Source: Pseudolabrys sp. (GTDB lineage: Bacteria; Pseudomonadota; Alphaproteobacteria; Rhizobiales; Xanthobacteraceae). From it: a DNA stretch of 36,617 nt. The stretch lies in contig JADGGK010000028.1 of NCBI GenBank assembly GCA_019689975.1, positions 1-36,617 on the forward strand. Direction: 5' to 3'. A model generated the notes under the pieces. It was not told the origin of the DNA. It was given only the letters and a program-made list of their open reading frames with translations, and did no database searches. Below, piece after piece: positions 25,629 to 33,733 of this stretch. Position numbers and translations under genes: made by a program. Position 1 is the first letter of the stretch. Every line of letters begins with the position of its first letter.

Positions 25629-26426
25629 TTGCGGCTGACATGGTCCGGTGAAGGGGCGTTGTGTTGCGCCGCGCTCGCGGCGCTTATCCTTGTCGCTCCG
25701 CCGTCGCATGCGGCGCCGATTTGCGACCTGCCGCACGACGTGATCCGGCTGGATCATCCGCTCCCGCGCGTCGCCCGCAAGCTCGCAATGCGCGAACCGC
25801 TGGTGATCGTCGCGATCGGCTCCTCCTCGACGGCGGGAGCCGGGGCGAGCTCGCCGACGGCGAGCTATCCAAGCCGGTTGAAGGTCGAACTCGAACGCGC
25901 GTTCCCAGGGCAAGACGTCATCATGATCAACCGCGGCGTCGGCGGCGAAGAGGTCGTCGACATGCTTAGGCGCTTCGACACGGCGGTGATCGCGGCCAGA
26001 CCCGATCTCGTGTTATGGCAGCTCGGCACCAACTCCGTGGTACGGAATCATCCGCTCGGCGACCACGGCGCGGCCATCCACGCGGGGGTGGAGAAGATCC
26101 GGTCCGTCGGCGCCGATCTCGTGCTGATCGATCCGCAATATGCTCCCAAAGTCATCGCCAAGCCGGACGCCGAGCGCATGGTCGAACTCATTTCCCTTGC
26201 TGCCAAGCAGGACGCCGTCGACCTGTTCCATCGATTTGAATTGATGCGGCACTGGGCGCGCGTCGACAATTTGGAGTTCGGCACCTTCGTTTCGCCCGAC
26301 GGTCTGCACATGAACGACTGGAGCTACGCCTGCATGGCCAAGGGGCTCGGTCTTGCCATCGCCGAGGCGGCACAACGGCTCATGCAGTCGGCGAAGGTTG
26401 TGCCCGGATATTTCGACCTTCCCTAG
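25629..26426 (+). CDS. periplasmic SGNH-family hydrolase or acyltransferase
   Basis: 265 aa from a TTG at 25629; a TTG at 25659 is possible, but only a start in this area yields the signal peptide (ALAALILVAPPSHA, cleaved near residue 29). All SGNH blocks are present: block I VAIGSSSTAG (61-70, Ser66 as nucleophile), block II NRGVGGEE (Gly103), block III QLGTNS (Asn135), block V SPDGLHMND (Asp224, His227). It would cleave or transfer an ester-linked acyl group in the periplasm. It lies 21 nt after its degenerate paralogue and belongs to the opgC unit, so the substrate is plausibly a glucan or other envelope polysaccharide. It converges with metZ, 2 nt away. Confidence 0.8.
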   Translation: MRLTWSGEGALCCAALAALILVAPPSHAAPICDLPHDVIRLDHPLPRVARKLAMREPLVIVAIGSSSTAGAGASSPTASYPSRLKVELERAFPGQDVIMINRGVGGEEVVDMLRRFDTAVIAARPDLVLWQLGTNSVVRNHPLGDHGAAIHAGVEKIRSVGADLVLIDPQYAPKVIAKPDAERMVELISLAAKQDAVDLFHRFELMRHWARVDNLEFGTFVSPDGLHMNDWSYACMAKGLGLAIAEAAQRLMQSAKVVPGYFDLP

Positions 26427-26428
26427 CG

Positions 26429-27619
26429 TTACACCGCCTCGAGCGCGCCGAGCAGATCACCGATCAGATCGTCCGGGTGCTCGAGGCCGGCCGAAAAGCG
26501 GACCAATCCGTCACCAATGCCGAGCTCGGCGCGCTGTGCCGGCGTGAGGCGTTGGTGCGTGGTCGTCGTCGGATGCGTGACCAGGCTCTTGGCGTCGCCG
26601 AGATTGTTGGTAATCCCGACGAGCTTGAGCGCGTTGAGAAAACGGAAGGCACCCTCCTTGCCTCCCTTGACTTCGAAGGAACACAGCGTCGATCCGCCCG
26701 TCATCTGTTTGGCGATCGTTGCCGCCTGCGGATGATCCTTGCGGCCCGGATAGATGAGGCGCGTGATCTTGGGGTGCCCCGCGAGCGCATCGGCGACGGC
26801 GGCGGCAGTCCTGGTCGCGCGCTCGACGCGAACGGAAAGCGTCTCCAGGCCCTTGAGCAACACCCACGCGTTGAACGGCGACAGCGACGGGCCCGTCTGT
26901 CGGATCACCTGGTGAACGTGATCCATGATGAATTTTTCCGATCCGAGGATGATGCCGCCGAGCACGCGGCCTTGGCCGTCTATATGCTTGGTAGCCGAAT
27001 AGACCACGCAGTCGGCGCCGAGCGCGAGCGGCCGCTGATAGAGCGGAGTCGCGAACACGTTGTCGACCACGAGCTTTGCACCCGCCGCGTGCGCGATCTC
27101 CGCAATTGCGCCGATATCATAAACCTCGAGAGTCGGGTTGGTGGGCGACTCGAGAAAGAATACCTTGGTATTCCGGGTCACTGCCCTGCGCCATTGTTCG
27201 AGATCGACCCCGTCCACCAATGTCGACGTGACCCCGAACCGGCCCAGCCATTCCTCGATCACCCAGCGGCATGAGCCGAAAAGCGCCTTGGCCGCGACCA
27301 CATGGTCTCCGCTGCGGACCAGTCCCATCAAGGCGGTGGTCACGGCCGCCATCCCGGTCGCCGTCGCACGCGCGGCTTCGGCTCCCTCGAGCGCCGCCAT
27401 CCGCTGTTCGAACATCGACATGGTGGGATTGGAGTAGCGCGAATAAACGTAGCCAGGGATCTTGCCAGAAAAACGGGCTTCGCATTCCTCGGCGCTCTCG
27501 TAGAGATAGGCCTGCGTAAGAAACAGGGCTTCGGAGATTTCCCCGAATGCGGAGCGAAGCGCGCCTGCGTGCACCAGACGAGTTTCCGGACGGTAGGTTT
27601 CGACGCTTGGCGCAGGCAT
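26429..27619 (-). CDS. metZ: O-succinylhomoserine sulfhydrylase
   Basis: 396 aa from the ATG at 27619 (AGGAGG 6 nt upstream); the open frame beyond it runs through the riboswitch leader. It belongs to the Cys/Met metabolism PLP family: SRYSNPT (60-66), EGAEAARATATGMAAV, PTNPTLEVYDI, and the PLP lysine Lys211 in YSATKHIDGQGR. SNPT and the C-terminal THQRLTPAQRAELGIGDGLVRFSAGLE fit MetZ. It makes homocysteine from O-succinylhomoserine and sulfide. Control by the SAM-II riboswitch upstream supports the methionine assignment over cystathionine enzymes. Confidence 0.95.
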   Translation of the reverse strand: MPAPSVETYRPETRLVHAGALRSAFGEISEALFLTQAYLYESAEECEARFSGKIPGYVYSRYSNPTMSMFEQRMAALEGAEAARATATGMAAVTTALMGLVRSGDHVVAAKALFGSCRWVIEEWLGRFGVTSTLVDGVDLEQWRRAVTRNTKVFFLESPTNPTLEVYDIGAIAEIAHAAGAKLVVDNVFATPLYQRPLALGADCVVYSATKHIDGQGRVLGGIILGSEKFIMDHVHQVIRQTGPSLSPFNAWVLLKGLETLSVRVERATRTAAAVADALAGHPKITRLIYPGRKDHPQAATIAKQMTGGSTLCSFEVKGGKEGAFRFLNALKLVGITNNLGDAKSLVTHPTTTTHQRLTPAQRAELGIGDGLVRFSAGLEHPDDLIGDLLGALEAV

Positions 27620-27690
27620 GCAGACCTCCTTTCGGGGCGTTGCACATGATCCTGGTCGGAATCCCGTCGCGGGATCACGCGCAAGCCAAC

Positions 27691-27718
27691 AAAAAACCGG
27701 CCGGGGAATCTCGGCCGG
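27691..27718 (-). terminator. SAM-controlled intrinsic terminator in the metZ leader
   Basis: On the minus strand CCGGCCG (27718-27712), an 8-nt loop, CGGCCGG (27703-27697) and then six T (27696-27691). The 5' arm also takes part in an alternative stem, CCCGGCC (27719-27713) with GGCCGGG (27736-27730), which overlaps the 3' end of the aptamer and would act as antiterminator. Confidence 0.85.
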
Positions 27719-27734
27719 GTTCGCGTGTCCCCGG

Positions 27735-27790
27735 CCTTTTAGCGACTTGTTTAACGTGGCTGCAAGCCGGCCGGCCCAAATGACCACGGG
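27735..27790 (-). promoter_or_regulatory. SAM-II (SAM-alpha) riboswitch aptamer controlling metZ
   Basis: Read on the minus strand: P1 arm CGTGG, the conserved CATTTG, loop CCGGCTTGCAG, P1 closing arm CCACG, GTTAAACAAGTCG, and the 3' hallmark GCTAAAAGG. The pseudoknot CGGCTT/AAGTCG can form with one G-U pair. These are the conserved elements of the SAM-II class found upstream of methionine genes in alphaproteobacteria. Its 3' end is shared with the antiterminator stem, so SAM binding should favour the terminator at 27691. Confidence 0.92.
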
Positions 27791-27798
27791 ATAAGCTG

Positions 27799-27828
27799 TT
27801 TGTAACGGGGCTTCCCGCTTTCCGTCAA
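27799..27828 (-). promoter_or_regulatory. candidate metZ promoter
   Basis: TTGACG (27828-27823), 18 nt, TACAAA (27804-27799) on the minus strand. Transcription would start near 27792, just before the first base of the riboswitch. Confidence 0.5.
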
Positions 27829-27880
27829 GCCGGCGCTGCGGTTAGATCGCCGCACGCTCGCAGGCACGAGGGCAGGCGCG

Positions 27881-28999
27881 GTGCTCACTTTCGCCGTCGA
27901 CGACAAAGGCATCCTGCCGGACCGGATGATCGGCGCGCTGGCCGCACAAGGCTGCATATTGACAGAAACCGACTTCGTGCCGGGACAGATCCAGCCGGCC
28001 AGCCTCGATCTGCGGCTGGGCGCCGTCGCCTATCGCGTGCGCGCCAGTTTTCTGCCCGGCTCCACGACCGTTGCCCGCCGCATCGACGAATTGAAGCTGC
28101 ACGAGTTCCCGCTTGCCGACGGCGCCGTGCTCGAAACCGGCTGCGTCTACATTGTGCCGCTGCTGGAGAGCCTCGCCCTGCCGGATGACATCGCCGCCGC
28201 CGCCAACCCGAAGAGTTCAACCGGCCGGCTCGACATCTTCACCCGCGTCATCGCCGACGAAACGCGCGGCTTCGACCGGATCGAACCCGGCTACCATGGC
28301 CCCCTCTATGCGGAGATCAGCCCGCGTACCTTCCCGGTGCTCGTGCGCGAAGGTTCGCGCCTATCGCAGATCCGCTTCCGCCGCGGTCATGCGGTGCTCG
28401 ACGCCGAGGCCTTGCGCGCGCTGCACAGGCGCGAGCGCCTCGTCGACAGCGACGCCGCCGACGTCGGTGACGGCGTGGCGGTCAGCGTCGATCTTTCCGG
28501 TGATCTCGCCGGCCTCGACGGCAAGAGTACCGGCATCGTCGGCTATCGCGCCAAGCGTCACACCGGGCTCATCGACGTGGAGCGCCGCGCCGGTTATTCC
28601 GTGCACGATTTCTGGGAGCCGATGATTGCGCGCCCGGACCGGAGCCTGATCCTCGATCCCAATGAGTTTTACATTCTCGCCTCCAAGGAGGCGGTGCAGG
28701 TGCCGCCGGATTACGCGGCGGAGATGGTGCCGTTCGATCCGCTGGTGGGCGAATTCCGCGTGCACTATGCGGGGTTCTTCGATCCCGGTTTCGGCTATGC
28801 CGGCGCGGGCGGCAAAGGCGCGCGCGCCGTGCTCGAGGTGCGCTCACGCGAGGTACCCTTCATCCTCGAGCACGGGCAGATCGTGGGGCGGCTGATCTAC
28901 GAGAAGATGCTGGCACGGCCGGAAAAGCTTTATGGGCAGGCGATCGGCTCGAACTACCAGGCGCAAAGCCTCAAGCTCTCGAAACATTTCAAGGCGTGA
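27881..28999 (+). CDS. dcd: dCTP deaminase, long two-domain alphaproteobacterial form
   Basis: 372 aa from a GTG at 27881 (GAGGGCAGG upstream). About twice the usual 190-residue Dcd: two trimeric-dUTPase-like halves are visible. The N-terminal half has GQIQPASLDLRLG (35-47), NPKSSTGRLDIFTRV (109-123, with the S-x-x-x-R-x-G-type core) and YAEISPRTFPVLV. The C-terminal half from about 215 repeats the pattern (DPNEFYILASKEAVQVPPDYAAEM, then HYAGFFDPGFGYAG and VPFILEHGQIVGRLIYEKM). It converts dCTP to dUTP for dTMP synthesis. Divergent from metZ, with the riboswitch leader between. This duplicated form is usual in the order as I recall it. Confidence 0.9.
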   Translation: MLTFAVDDKGILPDRMIGALAAQGCILTETDFVPGQIQPASLDLRLGAVAYRVRASFLPGSTTVARRIDELKLHEFPLADGAVLETGCVYIVPLLESLALPDDIAAAANPKSSTGRLDIFTRVIADETRGFDRIEPGYHGPLYAEISPRTFPVLVREGSRLSQIRFRRGHAVLDAEALRALHRRERLVDSDAADVGDGVAVSVDLSGDLAGLDGKSTGIVGYRAKRHTGLIDVERRAGYSVHDFWEPMIARPDRSLILDPNEFYILASKEAVQVPPDYAAEMVPFDPLVGEFRVHYAGFFDPGFGYAGAGGKGARAVLEVRSREVPFILEHGQIVGRLIYEKMLARPEKLYGQAIGSNYQAQSLKLSKHFKA

Positions 29000-29008
29000 A
29001 GGCGGCGC

Positions 29009-29038
29009 TTGCCGCACGCTTGCGCGATTGGGTATTGT
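29009..29038 (+). promoter_or_regulatory. candidate tRNA-Gly promoter
   Basis: TTGCCG (29009-29014), 18 nt, TATTGT (29033-29038), 8 nt before the first base of the tRNA. It begins 9 nt after the dcd stop codon. Confidence 0.5.
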
Positions 29039-29046
29039 GGTTCCGG

Positions 29047-29120
29047 GCGGGCGTAGTTCAATGGTAGAACGGCAGCTTCCCAAGCTGCATACGAGGGTTC
29101 GATTCCCTTCGCCCGCTCCA
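29047..29120 (+). tRNA. tRNA-Gly (anticodon CCC)
   Basis: 74 nt with encoded CCA. Acceptor GCGGGCG pairs with CGCCCGC (29110-29116), discriminator T. The D arm is TAGTTCAATGGTAGAAC. The anticodon stem GCAGC/GCTGC closes the loop TTCCCAA, giving anticodon CCC (codon GGG). The T arm GAGGG-TTCGATT-CCCTT is standard. No integrase or duplicated 3' end is seen nearby. Confidence 0.97.
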
Positions 29121-29294
29121 GTGGCCTAAGCCGCGTCTTGCTCTCCGGCGACGGGGGTCAATCCCGGGCCTGCAGCCCCCCTTGGCTTTGGCTGTCGCCG
29201 CGGCGCGACCCGGCGGCAAGGGTCTTCCCCGGTCAAGGTAAAAATTAACCAGTCTCCGCTATCCGTCCGCTCCTGGAATTTGGGGAACGGGTTC

Positions 29295-30005
29295 ATGGCG
29301 TTGCGTCGCGTTGCCGGGCCGGCGGCAGTACTGGCTTTGACCGGCATTGTCCAGGCATCCCCGCTGCCGCCCATCATCGCCACGGAAGGCAATGCTGTCC
29401 CGTCGTGCGTCACACCCGCAGCCTTGATGCGTTTCGTCGAGGAACGCAATGCGCCGCTCCATCGCACGATCGACCCGCGGCTGCGCAACATCGCGCTGCT
29501 TTATCGCGAGATCGGAAGCTGCGTCGCGCGTCCGCCCGAAAAATGCGTCGGCGTGCGTTGGGACTATGCATTTTTCCAGATGCTGATCGAGACGAATTAT
29601 CTGACCTTCCGGCGACCGGACGGGACGCCCGCCTCGATGTCGGCACAGGACAACAACTTCGCCGGCGTCGGCGCGGCCGTTGCCGGCAAGCCGGGCGAGC
29701 ATTTCGGCGACGCGGCGACCGGTGTGCTCGCCCACCTCCAGCACGTGCTGATGTACGCGACCGTGCGCATCCCTGCGCCTGTCGCGCGGCGCACCCGTCT
29801 GGTGCAGGACGATGTGCAGGCGGTCATGCGGCGGTTGCATCGTCCGGTCACCTATACCGACCTTGCGCGCGAATGGACCGGCGTCGGCAAGAGCCGCTAT
29901 GCCGAGGAGATGCGGCGTCTCGCGGAGCGCTATAGCGCGCGCTTCTGCCGCGATCAGGACGCGGGCGTCCGCGCCGCTATGGCGGCACCGGCGCGATCTC
30001 GCTGA
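29295..30005 (+). CDS. exported glucosaminidase-like protein
   Basis: 236 aa from the ATG at 29295 (GGGGAACGGG upstream; a TTG at 29280 is the alternative). Signal peptide about 1-21. The domain resembles bacterial glucosaminidases of the GH73 type: YAFFQMLIETNYLTF carries the catalytic Glu99, and MSAQDNNFAGVGA (115-127) matches the N-N-F-x-G motif. It would cut peptidoglycan glycan strands in the periplasm. A C-terminal part (155-215) contains VTYTDLAREWTGVGKSRYAEEM, typical of the family. Its last 29 nt overlap the convergent pfkB gene. Confidence 0.75.
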   Translation: MALRRVAGPAAVLALTGIVQASPLPPIIATEGNAVPSCVTPAALMRFVEERNAPLHRTIDPRLRNIALLYREIGSCVARPPEKCVGVRWDYAFFQMLIETNYLTFRRPDGTPASMSAQDNNFAGVGAAVAGKPGEHFGDAATGVLAHLQHVLMYATVRIPAPVARRTRLVQDDVQAVMRRLHRPVTYTDLAREWTGVGKSRYAEEMRRLAERYSARFCRDQDAGVRAAMAAPARSR

Positions 30006-30930
30006 TTCTCACCTCGCGCAGGAGGCGCCGCACATCGTCTGCACGGCAGAGCTCGGTTCCCGGCTGCATCACCGCGGCGGAACCGGCCGCCACTCCCATG
30101 CGGAAGGCTTCCGGCCATGGTTCGCCGCCGGCCAAGGCCGCGATCATGCCGCCGAGGAAACTGTCGCCGGCACCCACCGCGCTTGCGACCTCGATCTGCA
30201 AAGGGGCCGCGCGCAGCGCATGGTCGGCGGTTACCAGCAGCGCACCTTCCTCGCCGAGAGTGAGCGCCACCGCCCGCGTGTAACCCGCCGCGATCAGTTT
30301 CCGGCAAGCTGCGATGCGATCGGCGTCATGCGCGAGCGGCGTCCCGAGAAATTCGGCGAGCTCGTTCTGGTTCGGCTTTATCAGCGTGACACCTTCCTTC
30401 AACGCCGCGGCGAGCGCGGCACCGGTCGTGTCGAGCACCATGTGAGCGCCGAATTGCTTCGCCACTCGCGCGACCATGGCATAGAAATCATCCGGCACGC
30501 CGGGCGGGATGCTGCCGCTCGCGACCAGGAATCTCGGTTTGGCAGCAAGATTGACAAGTTTTTCCAGGCATGCCTCCCACTCCGCGCGATGCAGAGCCGA
30601 ACCGGGAAGCACGAAGCGGTATTGGCAACCCGTGGTGTATTCGTACGCGGTGAAGTTCTCCCGCGTTTCGACATGCGACGGAATCACGATGCTGTTGATG
30701 CCTTCACGCTCGACCAGTCGTTGCAGCAGTTTGCCGATGGCCCCGCCGATGGGGTAGATCGCCGCGACGTCGCGGCCGAGCCGATGAGCGACGCGTGCGA
30801 CATTGATGCCGCCGCCTCCGGGGTCGCGCTTGGGCGGCGAGCAGCGCAATTTGCGGGTCGCCTCGACGTGCTCGACATTGACGAAGATGTCGATGGCCGG
30901 GTTGATCGTGAGCGTGACGATTTCGGGCAC
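29977..30930 (-). CDS. PfkB-family phosphofructokinase
   Basis: 317 aa from a GTG at 30930. Ribokinase-fold signatures: DPGGGGINVARVAHRLG (36-52, PfkB signature 1), ASGSIPPGVPDDFY (137-150), KPNQNELAEFLG (185-196) and the catalytic loop VGAGDSFLGGM (252-262, Asp256 as base). N-terminal TLTINPAIDIF is typical of 6-phosphofructokinase 2, 1-phosphofructokinase and tagatose-6-phosphate kinase. I lean to 6-phosphofructokinase 2 because no fructose PTS genes are near, but the substrate is not certain. Confidence 0.87.
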   Translation of the reverse strand: MPEIVTLTINPAIDIFVNVEHVEATRKLRCSPPKRDPGGGGINVARVAHRLGRDVAAIYPIGGAIGKLLQRLVEREGINSIVIPSHVETRENFTAYEYTTGCQYRFVLPGSALHRAEWEACLEKLVNLAAKPRFLVASGSIPPGVPDDFYAMVARVAKQFGAHMVLDTTGAALAAALKEGVTLIKPNQNELAEFLGTPLAHDADRIAACRKLIAAGYTRAVALTLGEEGALLVTADHALRAAPLQIEVASAVGAGDSFLGGMIAALAGGEPWPEAFRMGVAAGSAAVMQPGTELCRADDVRRLLREVRISEIAPVPP

Positions 30931-31135
30931 GTGGCGTTCGGTTCCTGGGGAATTGGCCGCTTTGACGGGAACATTTCAACGTGGCGGAGGAAATAGGGAT
31001 TTTTTAGCCCCTTTCATCCCCCGAATGTTATGAAAATTCCGGTGAGTTTGTGGCACCGGCGTGCTACCCAAAACGTTCTGTGTCGCAGGGTGGCGCGTGC
31101 GGTTCGGCCCCTCCGGCGAGCCGTAAACTGGGCAT

Positions 31136-31972
31136 TTGCAGACCGTGATCGATCCGCTTTATGCGTTTTCCGGTTTTGTCGTCGGCATGTTGGTCGGCAT
31201 GACCGGCGTTGGCGGCGGTTCCTTGATGACGCCGGTGCTCATTCTCCTGTTCGGCGTGCACCCGGCGACCGCGGTGGGCACTGATCTGCTCTATGCTGCG
31301 GTGACGAAGACGGGCGGCAGCCTCGTGCACGGATTTGCCCGTAGCATCGATTGGCGTGTCGTAGGACGCCTCGCCGGCGGAAGTATCCCGGCCACGGTGA
31401 TGACGCTTGCGCTATTGTCCTATCTTCGTCTCGACGACGCGGCCGCACGCAGCCTTATTACGTTCGTGCTGTGCATTGCCCTGTTCGTTACTGCATTCGT
31501 GCTCGTGTTCGGCCAATCGCTCGTCAATGCCTATCGTGCGCGCGCGATTGAAATCGCGCCGGAACGCACGCGAATCGCGACCGTGATGGTCGGCGTCGCG
31601 CTGGGCGTGCTGGTGTCGCTCTCCTCGGTTGGTGCCGGCGCCGTTGGCGTGATCGCGCTGGTAATGCTCTACCCACAGCTGCCGATGGCCAAGATCGTGG
31701 GCTCCGACATTGCCCATGCCGTACCGCTCACGCTGGTTGCGGGAGTCGGACACTGGATGATGGGCTCGGTCGACTGGTCGATCATCATGTCGCTGCTCGC
31801 CGGTTCGCTGCCGGGCATTTTTTTCGGCAGCTATTTCGCCATCCGCATTCCCGAGCGGGCGTTGCGGCTGGTTTTGGCGGCAACATTGTTCGTGGTAGCC
31901 ACCCGCATTGCCGTCGACTACGCCGGCACGGCGTCATCCATAATCACGGCCTTCACGCGCCGCGCGCCATGA
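31136..31972 (+). CDS. TauE/SafE-family membrane permease
   Basis: 278 aa from a TTG at 31136 (product MQTVIDPLY); a GTG at 31145 is the other candidate, and neither has a good ribosome site. About eight membrane helices in two repeats. Helix 1 has GMLVGMTGVGGGSLMTPVLILLFG (17-40) and helix 5 has VGVALGVLVSLSSVGAGAVGVIAL, the repeated G-x-G-G family signature. GVHPATAVGTDLLYA is also conserved. Members export sulfite, sulfoacetate or other small anions. Substrate unknown; no sulfur-oxidation gene is adjacent. Confidence 0.87.
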   Translation: MQTVIDPLYAFSGFVVGMLVGMTGVGGGSLMTPVLILLFGVHPATAVGTDLLYAAVTKTGGSLVHGFARSIDWRVVGRLAGGSIPATVMTLALLSYLRLDDAAARSLITFVLCIALFVTAFVLVFGQSLVNAYRARAIEIAPERTRIATVMVGVALGVLVSLSSVGAGAVGVIALVMLYPQLPMAKIVGSDIAHAVPLTLVAGVGHWMMGSVDWSIIMSLLAGSLPGIFFGSYFAIRIPERALRLVLAATLFVVATRIAVDYAGTASSIITAFTRRAP

Positions 31973-31991
31973 GTTCGGCGCGCTCGACGCT

Positions 31992-32078
31992 TCATCGCGG
32001 CCCGAGCAGGCGCGAACCCCACAGCACCATCAGCCAGATCGCGATCAGCGCGCCGAAGGCGATGAGCAGAACCTCCAT
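31992..32078 (-). CDS. 28-aa single-helix membrane protein
   Basis: An ATG at 32078 with GGAGG five nt upstream opens a 28-codon frame ending in TGA at 31992. The product is one hydrophobic helix (MEVLLIAFGALIAIWLMVLW) with a basic end (GSRLLGPR). It is convergent with the TauE/SafE gene, 19 nt away. The ribosome site and clean membrane-helix composition argue for a real small protein; homologues could not be checked. Confidence 0.5.
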   Translation of the reverse strand: MEVLLIAFGALIAIWLMVLWGSRLLGPR

Positions 32079-32153
32079 TTTGCCCTCCCAGGACGCGCAG
32101 CGGCCGCCGCGGACTCATGCCGCATGAACGGCGGGCAGGCCGCCGCACGCATG

Positions 32154-32177
32154 CAGCATAGCGTAGCATAGCATAGC
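32154..32177. repeat. short AGCATAGCG-type tandem repeat
   Basis: Three and a half imperfect copies of AGCATAGC/AGCGTAGC (period 5-10) in the gap between the small membrane gene and the deacetylase gene. It is followed by GCGCG-TT-GCGCGC. Low-complexity; no function proposed. Confidence 0.55.
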
Positions 32178-32325
32178 GCGTTGCGCGCTGCCTGTCCGTG
32201 GGGCGGCAGGACCTCCATCCATTCCCCCGCGCCGGCGAGGGACGCGATGCGAAGCGCCGCGACCTGCGGCGCAACGGAATGGGCGGGGTCGGCGTCGTCC
32301 TCCCTGCAGGACCGGGCACCAGGTG

Positions 32326-33252
32326 TCAGTCGCCGCTGATGGTCTTGACCACGCTTGACATCGGTCGCGCAGATTCGAGGCCGCCGCCGATCTCCTTGGC
32401 CACCGCCTCGACATATTCCTTCAACGGCTCGACCGGCGTCTTGCCGACGACCTGCACGATCTTGAAGCCGCCCGCCTTCAGCCTAGCGAGGATTTCGGGC
32501 ACGGCCTCCGAGGTCGCGTGCTGAAAATCGTGCATCAGGATGATGCCTTTGCCATGCTTGGTGAGGCGGTCCATCACCGAACGGACGACCTGCTCCGGCC
32601 GCCGCATCTTGAAGTCGAAGCTGTCCCAGTCGGTCGAGAAAATGCCGATGTTGCGGCCAGCAAGGTATTGCACGACCTCCGGCGGATTCCGCAACGCGGG
32701 GAAACGGAAGAACGGCGCGATCGGCTTGTCACCGGCGGCGATGCTCACCGCGGCGATGCCCTTCTCGACCTCGGCCTTGGCGTCTTCAAAGGAGAGCTTC
32801 GTCAGGTCCTTGTGCGACCAAGTGTGCGAACCGACGGTGTGACCGGCCGCTATGACCTTTTTCAGGATCTCGGGATGCCAGCCCGCATGCTTGCCGATGG
32901 GAAAGAACATCGCCTTGGTGCATTGATCGGCCAGAGCCTTGAGCACCCGCTCGGTATTGCCCGGCCATGGCCCGTCATCGAAGGTCAGCACCACCTCGTG
33001 GTCGCGCAGGAAGTCGTAGGCCTTGAAGTTCTGGAAGCCGAAGCCGGGCGCTCCCGTCGTGTCGATCTGCACCACGCGCGCGACGCCGAGCGCAGTCGGG
33101 TTGTCGCATTGTGTTTTCAGCAGCACCGGGGGCGCGGGCGCGGGCGCCGCCGCCGGTGCCGAGCCAGCCGGGGCGCTTGCGTCCTCGGCGCGGGCAGGGT
33201 CGCAGAGCATCGCGACCGAGAGCAAAAATGCGAGAGCCAGAGCCGTGCGCAT
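32326..33252 (-). CDS. exported polysaccharide deacetylase (NodB domain, CE4)
   Basis: 308 aa from the ATG at 33252, which starts a good signal peptide (MRTALALAFLLSVAMLCDPARA); in-frame ATGs at 33264 and 33288 are possible and none has a strong ribosome site. An Ala/Pro-rich linker (24-43) precedes the NodB domain (about 85-285). Motif 1 TFDDGP (90-95) holds the catalytic Asp and metal Asp, motif 2 HTWSH (143-147) the two metal His, motif 3 FRFPALRNP, and LMHDF near 240 the late His. It removes N- or O-acetyl groups from a polysaccharide or peptidoglycan in the periplasm. Confidence 0.88.
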   Translation of the reverse strand: MRTALALAFLLSVAMLCDPARAEDASAPAGSAPAAAPAPAPPVLLKTQCDNPTALGVARVVQIDTTGAPGFGFQNFKAYDFLRDHEVVLTFDDGPWPGNTERVLKALADQCTKAMFFPIGKHAGWHPEILKKVIAAGHTVGSHTWSHKDLTKLSFEDAKAEVEKGIAAVSIAAGDKPIAPFFRFPALRNPPEVVQYLAGRNIGIFSTDWDSFDFKMRRPEQVVRSVMDRLTKHGKGIILMHDFQHATSEAVPEILARLKAGGFKIVQVVGKTPVEPLKEYVEAVAKEIGGGLESARPMSSVVKTISGD

Positions 33253-33547
33253 CCGATCACCCATATGCTTGGCTGAATGTGTGGCCATACATCGCGGCTT
33301 TGTCGGGGCAAGTCAACGCATGGTCCCCGGGCGCGACGCGGCGCCGGCCCGCGGGGTCGGAAAATATGGCAATGGTATCAATGTGATGGCGCGGGCGGAC
33401 GGCGGCGGCAGGGGCGGCGCAAATGCGAGGCCGGCGATCGCCGGGTCGCGGTCGGAGGATGCCAAGTCCTGCCGGCGATATTGCGAGTAGCGACCGCGGG
33501 TCTTATGTGCATTAAGGCGAGAAAAGGCCGCTCGAGGGAGTCTGCCG

Positions 33548-33718
33548 ATGCCGCCGTTGCCATTGGTCGCGACAATGAACTCGCCGCGCTCGCGTATCCT
33601 TGTGGCGCTGTCGCTTGCCGTTGCGCTGCTGGTCTCCGTCGCCGCCGGGCTTTGGGCCTATTACGGTACCACGGTGTTCTTCGAGATGGTGCGCAGCGGC
33701 TGGGCGAGCTGTTTTTGA
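33548..33718 (+). CDS. 56-aa membrane protein upstream of the SCO1 gene
   Basis: ATG at 33548 with GAGGGAG 7 nt upstream. One membrane helix (residues 16-37) is followed by WAYYGTTVFFEMVRSGWASCF, a patterned tail with a single Cys next to the end. An internal ATG at 33575 would trim nine residues. It ends 15 nt before the SCO1/SenC gene, so the two form an operon. The Cys near the membrane surface may be linked to copper handling, but I know no function for it. Confidence 0.65.
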   Translation: MPPLPLVATMNSPRSRILVALSLAVALLVSVAAGLWAYYGTTVFFEMVRSGWASCF

Positions 33719-33733
33719 TCGGCCGCCGCGCCA

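Noticed and set aside
29047..29120. tRNA-Gly as attachment site of an integrated element
   Set aside because: No integrase, no repeat of the tRNA 3' end and ordinary genes on both sides.
32154..32177. Short tandem repeat as a CRISPR-like array
   Set aside because: Units are only 5-10 nt, without spacers, and no cas gene is present.
33289..33547. Possible small gene between the deacetylase and the 56-aa protein
   Set aside because: No frame with a ribosome site and protein-like composition; promoters for the two divergent units probably lie here.
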